Shown here one piece after another: positions 61,077-64,000 of a DNA stretch of 64,000 bases. A model generated the notes under the pieces. That model ran no database searches, was not told the DNA's origin, and saw nothing but the letters and a program-made list of their open reading frames with translations. Each line of letters starts with the position of its first letter. Position 1 is the stretch's first letter. The translations under genes and the position numbers were made by a program. Source of the stretch: G963668605 sp963668605 (GTDB lineage Bacteria > Acidobacteriota > Terriglobia > Bryobacterales > Bryobacteraceae); the NCBI GenBank assembly GCA_963668605.1, contig OY764903.1, positions 1,550,001-1,614,000 of the forward strand, given 5' to 3'.

Positions 61077-64000
61077 GTGGTTAGTTTAATAGCTTATAGG
61101 GTCCTAAACTCTATTCGATGGGTATTGTTCTGCCTGGTGGCGTCACTTGCAGTGATGTCCGCTCAGGAGACGGCGACGCTCACAGGCAGCGTCGTGGATC
61201 CGAGCGGCGCGGTGATTCCCGAGGCCACAATCACGCTCTCGGAATCCACGCGTGGCACCTCGCGCGAAATCGCCAGCGATCAGGTCGGGTCGTTTGTGTT
61301 CGATTCCCTGCCAAGTGGAGACTACACGCTGGAGGTCTCGAAGGCAGGCTTCAAGAAGTTGAGAATCGAACACGTCCGCCTAAGTGTCCGTGACAGGCAG
61401 TCGCTTCGTATTGGACTCCAGGTCACGGAAGCGGCGTCAGCCTCAGTGGATGTCATGGCAACCGCGGACTCTATCTCGACCGACATCTCCACGGGCTCTG
61501 CTATCGAGCACGAATTCTCGCAAGATCTGCCGCTGAACGGGCGCAACGTGCAGGCTTTGATCAAGATGGCGCCTGGAGTCACCAGCGCCGGCGGTCCCGG
61601 TGGCGACGAGTTCAACGTGAATGGCCTGCGTTCAAACACGAACTATTACACGATGGACGGCGTCAGCACGAACCGTCCGATGGGCGGCGGCGCTCCTGGT
61701 GGAGGCGGAGACTTCGGCGGTATGGGCGGAGGCGCGCGCGGTGGTATGGGCGGTATGGGCGGTGGAGGGATGGGTGGTGGTGGAGGCGGCGGCGACGGAA
61801 TCCCGCTAGATTCACTCCAGGAAGTGCGAGTGCAGACATCGACTTTCGCCCCGGAGTTTGGGCGGTCGCCTGGAGCGCAGATCGCCATGGTCAGCCGTGG
61901 CGGTTCCAACGGGTTTCACGGTTCACTGTCGGACTACTTCCGGAACGAGCGTTTGAACTCAAACGACTGGTTCGCCAACCGGGAGGGCTACGCGCGGGGG
62001 AAAGTCCGGCAGAACAGATTCGGCGCAGTGCTGGGCGGACCGATCGTCCGCAACCGCACGTTCTTTTTCGCCTCCTACGAAGGCTTGCGCTTGACCACGC
62101 CTCAGACCGTGATCTCTTCGGTGCCTGATCTTAAAACGCGTCAGTCCGCACCCGCGGCGCTACGCGTATTTCTCAACGCGTTTCCGCAGCCGAACGGCAA
62201 AGCGGAGGATGACGGCGCCGCAGCGTTCACGGCTGTGGTGACCAACCCGTCGACTTCCGATTCCGGCAGTTTTCGAGTGGACCACCGTTTTAACGATCGT
62301 TGGACTGCATTTGTCCGCTACGGCTATTCGACGTCGGATGGTACGGCGCGTGGCTCCGAAATGATGTCTCCGAACATGGTGAACACGAGAGCTTCGAAGG
62401 CGCAGACCTTCACGGGATCACTCGCCACCATGCTCGGGGCCGGCGCCAGCAACGATCTTCGCGTAAACTACTCGCGATCCGATTCCAACGGAGCCGCCAC
62501 GATGGACGGCTTCGGCGGCGCCGTGCCTCTCAAGCCCGCGCAGATCTTCCCGTCCGGCGTTTCCGCCGCCACAGGCCAATTCAGCCTCAATGTGATGGGC
62601 TTGTCCGGATACTCTTATGGAGGCGAAACCAAAGGACGGCAGGAACAACTCAACTTCGTTGAAAGTCTGACTAAGTTCGTGGGCAACCACCAATACAAGA
62701 TCGGAGCGGACTACCGCCGAACCAGTCCGACCAATTACAGGCTTCCTTACAGCACAAGCATAACTTTCAACGGGCTGAGCGGCGAAGCAGGCTCGATCGC
62801 TTCCGGAACCGCGACGTCGGCGGTCGTGAGTGCCAACGAGACTGTGGTCTATCCCTTGTATGTGAACTTCTCTTTCTATGCGCAGGACACTTTCCGCGCG
62901 ACGGAAAGGACAACGTTAACGTACGGTCTCCGCTGGGACGTCAACCCTGCGCCTGGAGTACGCGAGGGTCCACGGCCGTACGCGATTGCTTCGGACATGC
63001 CGCTGAGCGGTGTGACACAGAGCGAAGGCCTCTACCACACGCGCTGGTTCGATATTGCTCCCCGGATCGGCATGGCGTATCAGATTGACACGACGCAAGG
63101 CCGCGAATTGTTGTTCCGGATTGGGATCGGGACGTTCTATGACATGGGTTATGGCATGAGCGGCGGCGCTTTCAATGGTGCGCCTTATTCGAGCATCAAG
63201 AACCTGACTTCCGTCACCTTTCCCTTAAACGTGGCGAACCTGAAGCCGCCGGCGCTGCCGCCCACGCGGCCGTTCGGACAAGTCAGCGCGGCGGACGTCG
63301 ATCTGAAATCGCCTATTGTCTTTCAGTGGAACGCGACGCTGGAACGATCTTTCGGGCGTGCCCAGTCGCTTAGTTTCGGCTATGTGGGAACCACCGGACG
63401 GCGCTTGCTGCGCACAGAATCCACACCCTCCTTCAGCGACGCCTACGACATGCTGATGCAGACCTCGAACGGCGCGACGTCCTGGTACAACGGCATCCAG
63501 GTTCAGTTCCGCCGCCGCATGACAGACAATTTGCAGGTTCAGTTTAGCTACTCTCTCGGTCACGCCATGGATACCGCGTCGAACGACATGAGTATGTCGG
63601 GGTTCGCCACCATCTCCGATACAAACAAGGCGGACTCGGACTTCGATATTCGCCAGAACCTGAACTTCTCAGGTTCGTACCGGCTGCCTTCTCCCAAGTT
63701 GATTGGTCTCAGAACTTTGTTCGGCGACTGGCATGCCGACTGGGTGGCGACCGCCCGAACAGCTCTGCCTTTCGACGTTCAAGGAATTAGCTCGAGCAGC
63801 AGCGACTCCACGAGTTCCTCCTCGTCGAAGCCGAGGGGTGGCCTGTTCGCGCAGGTCCGGCCCAACTACAATGGCAAACCGCTGTGGCTCTATGACGAGT
63901 CGGTAGCGGGCGGGAAGCGTCTGAACGCCGCCGCTTTCGAAACTCCAAGCGGCTACTCGCAGGGCAACCTTGCGCGCAATGCAATCCGTGGATTCCCGGC
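61077..64000 (+). CDS. Oar-like TonB-dependent receptor with Gly/Met-rich plug insert (runs off window)
   Basis: The open frame starts with GTG at 61077 (VVSLIAYRVLNSI) after AAGGGGG and continues to the window end, over 970 residues. The signal segment is VLFCLVASLAVMSAQE. Carboxypeptidase-regulatory-like domain: ATLTGSVVDPSGAVIPEATI and FVFDSLPSGDYTLEV. Plug: DLPLNGRNVQALIKMAPGV and NYYTMDGVSTNRPMG, then a Gly/Met-rich insert of about 35 residues (GGMGGGARGGMGGMGGGG) before DGIPLDSLQEVRVQTS. Barrel strands follow, and the last codons read NLARNAIRGFP. The C-terminus is outside the window. It is divergent from the regulator gene with about 190 bases between. Confidence 0.88.
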   Translation, partial: MVSLIAYRVLNSIRWVLFCLVASLAVMSAQETATLTGSVVDPSGAVIPEATITLSESTRGTSREIASDQVGSFVFDSLPSGDYTLEVSKAGFKKLRIEHVRLSVRDRQSLRIGLQVTEAASASVDVMATADSISTDISTGSAIEHEFSQDLPLNGRNVQALIKMAPGVTSAGGPGGDEFNVNGLRSNTNYYTMDGVSTNRPMGGGAPGGGGDFGGMGGGARGGMGGMGGGGMGGGGGGGDGIPLDSLQEVRVQTSTFAPEFGRSPGAQIAMVSRGGSNGFHGSLSDYFRNERLNSNDWFANREGYARGKVRQNRFGAVLGGPIVRNRTFFFASYEGLRLTTPQTVISSVPDLKTRQSAPAALRVFLNAFPQPNGKAEDDGAAAFTAVVTNPSTSDSGSFRVDHRFNDRWTAFVRYGYSTSDGTARGSEMMSPNMVNTRASKAQTFTGSLATMLGAGASNDLRVNYSRSDSNGAATMDGFGGAVPLKPAQIFPSGVSAATGQFSLNVMGLSGYSYGGETKGRQEQLNFVESLTKFVGNHQYKIGADYRRTSPTNYRLPYSTSITFNGLSGEAGSIASGTATSAVVSANETVVYPLYVNFSFYAQDTFRATERTTLTYGLRWDVNPAPGVREGPRPYAIASDMPLSGVTQSEGLYHTRWFDIAPRIGMAYQIDTTQGRELLFRIGIGTFYDMGYGMSGGAFNGAPYSSIKNLTSVTFPLNVANLKPPALPPTRPFGQVSAADVDLKSPIVFQWNATLERSFGRAQSLSFGYVGTTGRRLLRTESTPSFSDAYDMLMQTSNGATSWYNGIQVQFRRRMTDNLQVQFSYSLGHAMDTASNDMSMSGFATISDTNKADSDFDIRQNLNFSGSYRLPSPKLIGLRTLFGDWHADWVATARTALPFDVQGISSSSSDSTSSSSSKPRGGLFAQVRPNYNGKPLWLYDESVAGGKRLNAAAFETPSGYSQGNLARNAIRGFP

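Overview
The window looks like a high-GC chromosomal stretch from an Acidobacteriota soil bacterium, most likely of the Solibacter/Bryobacter lineage. This is inferred from gene content, not from a marker gene. The clues are a secreted propeller protein with a C-terminal domain of the type first catalogued in Solibacter (TIGR03437-like), a second decayed copy of that domain beside it, three very large carboxypeptidase-regulatory-like/TonB-receptor (Oar-like) proteins without SusD partners, a sulfatase paired with a DUF1080 protein, sortilin-like repeat proteins, and a GPKTPEGK-type hypothetical protein. No rRNA, tRNA or CRISPR array was seen.

Layout. 0.1-1.9 kb: ammonium transporter plus PII regulator. 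2-8.2 kb: an accessory, decayed region with a mazEF remnant whose toxin is cut short, a DUF4288 gene split by an IS5-type element, an 86-bp duplicated leader, small membrane and secreted proteins, an IS4-type element with a 9-bp target duplication, and an orphan surface-protein tail. 8.3-11.1 kb: secreted SBBP-propeller protein. 11.5-16.3 kb: stand-alone AsnC-type sensor domain, then an overlapping operon for a molybdenum hydroxylase (molybdopterin, 2Fe-2S and FAD subunits) and an MFS transporter. 16.5-19.9 kb: divergent ribose-type ABC importer. 19.9-21.8 kb: a group II intron with its reverse transcriptase, sitting directly after a REP-like repeat. 22-24.3 kb: DUF1080 protein and sulfatase. 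24.5-28.3 kb: RRM RNA-binding protein, acetate kinase, glycogen debranching enzyme. 28.5-36.1 kb: OmpA-type porin, sortilin-like protein, MscS channel, GT39-like membrane glycosyltransferase. 36.1-40.4 kb: complete glycine-cleavage operon gcvT-gcvH-gcvPA-gcvPB. 40.5-48.7 kb: DinB/YfiT protein, transglutaminase-like protein, PhoPQ-activated-type protein with a glutamine amidotransferase, REC-GGDEF diguanylate cyclase, cell-wall amidase with lytic transglycosylase, MobA, and an Mla-type ATPase. 48.7-64 kb: three giant outer-membrane receptors, a hypothetical protein with 24-bp coding repeats, a truncated IS110 transposase, and a two-component system whose kinase and regulator are separated by an outer-membrane module.

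How the genes connect. The molybdenum hydroxylase would need molybdenum cofactor; MobA at 47.3 kb could contribute to a bis-MGD/MCD form, but the substrate is unknown. The most unusual block is 53.8-61 kb and beyond. A CpxA-like kinase and an OmpR-like regulator lie on the minus strand and flank three plus-strand genes: a secreted beta-repeat protein, an Oar-like receptor and a small exported protein. A further receptor follows past the regulator and runs off the window. All four plus-strand proteins carry Gly/Met/Pro-rich low-complexity inserts that are absent from the receptor at 48.7 kb. This is the best candidate for an undescribed system, an envelope complex with its own signalling pair.
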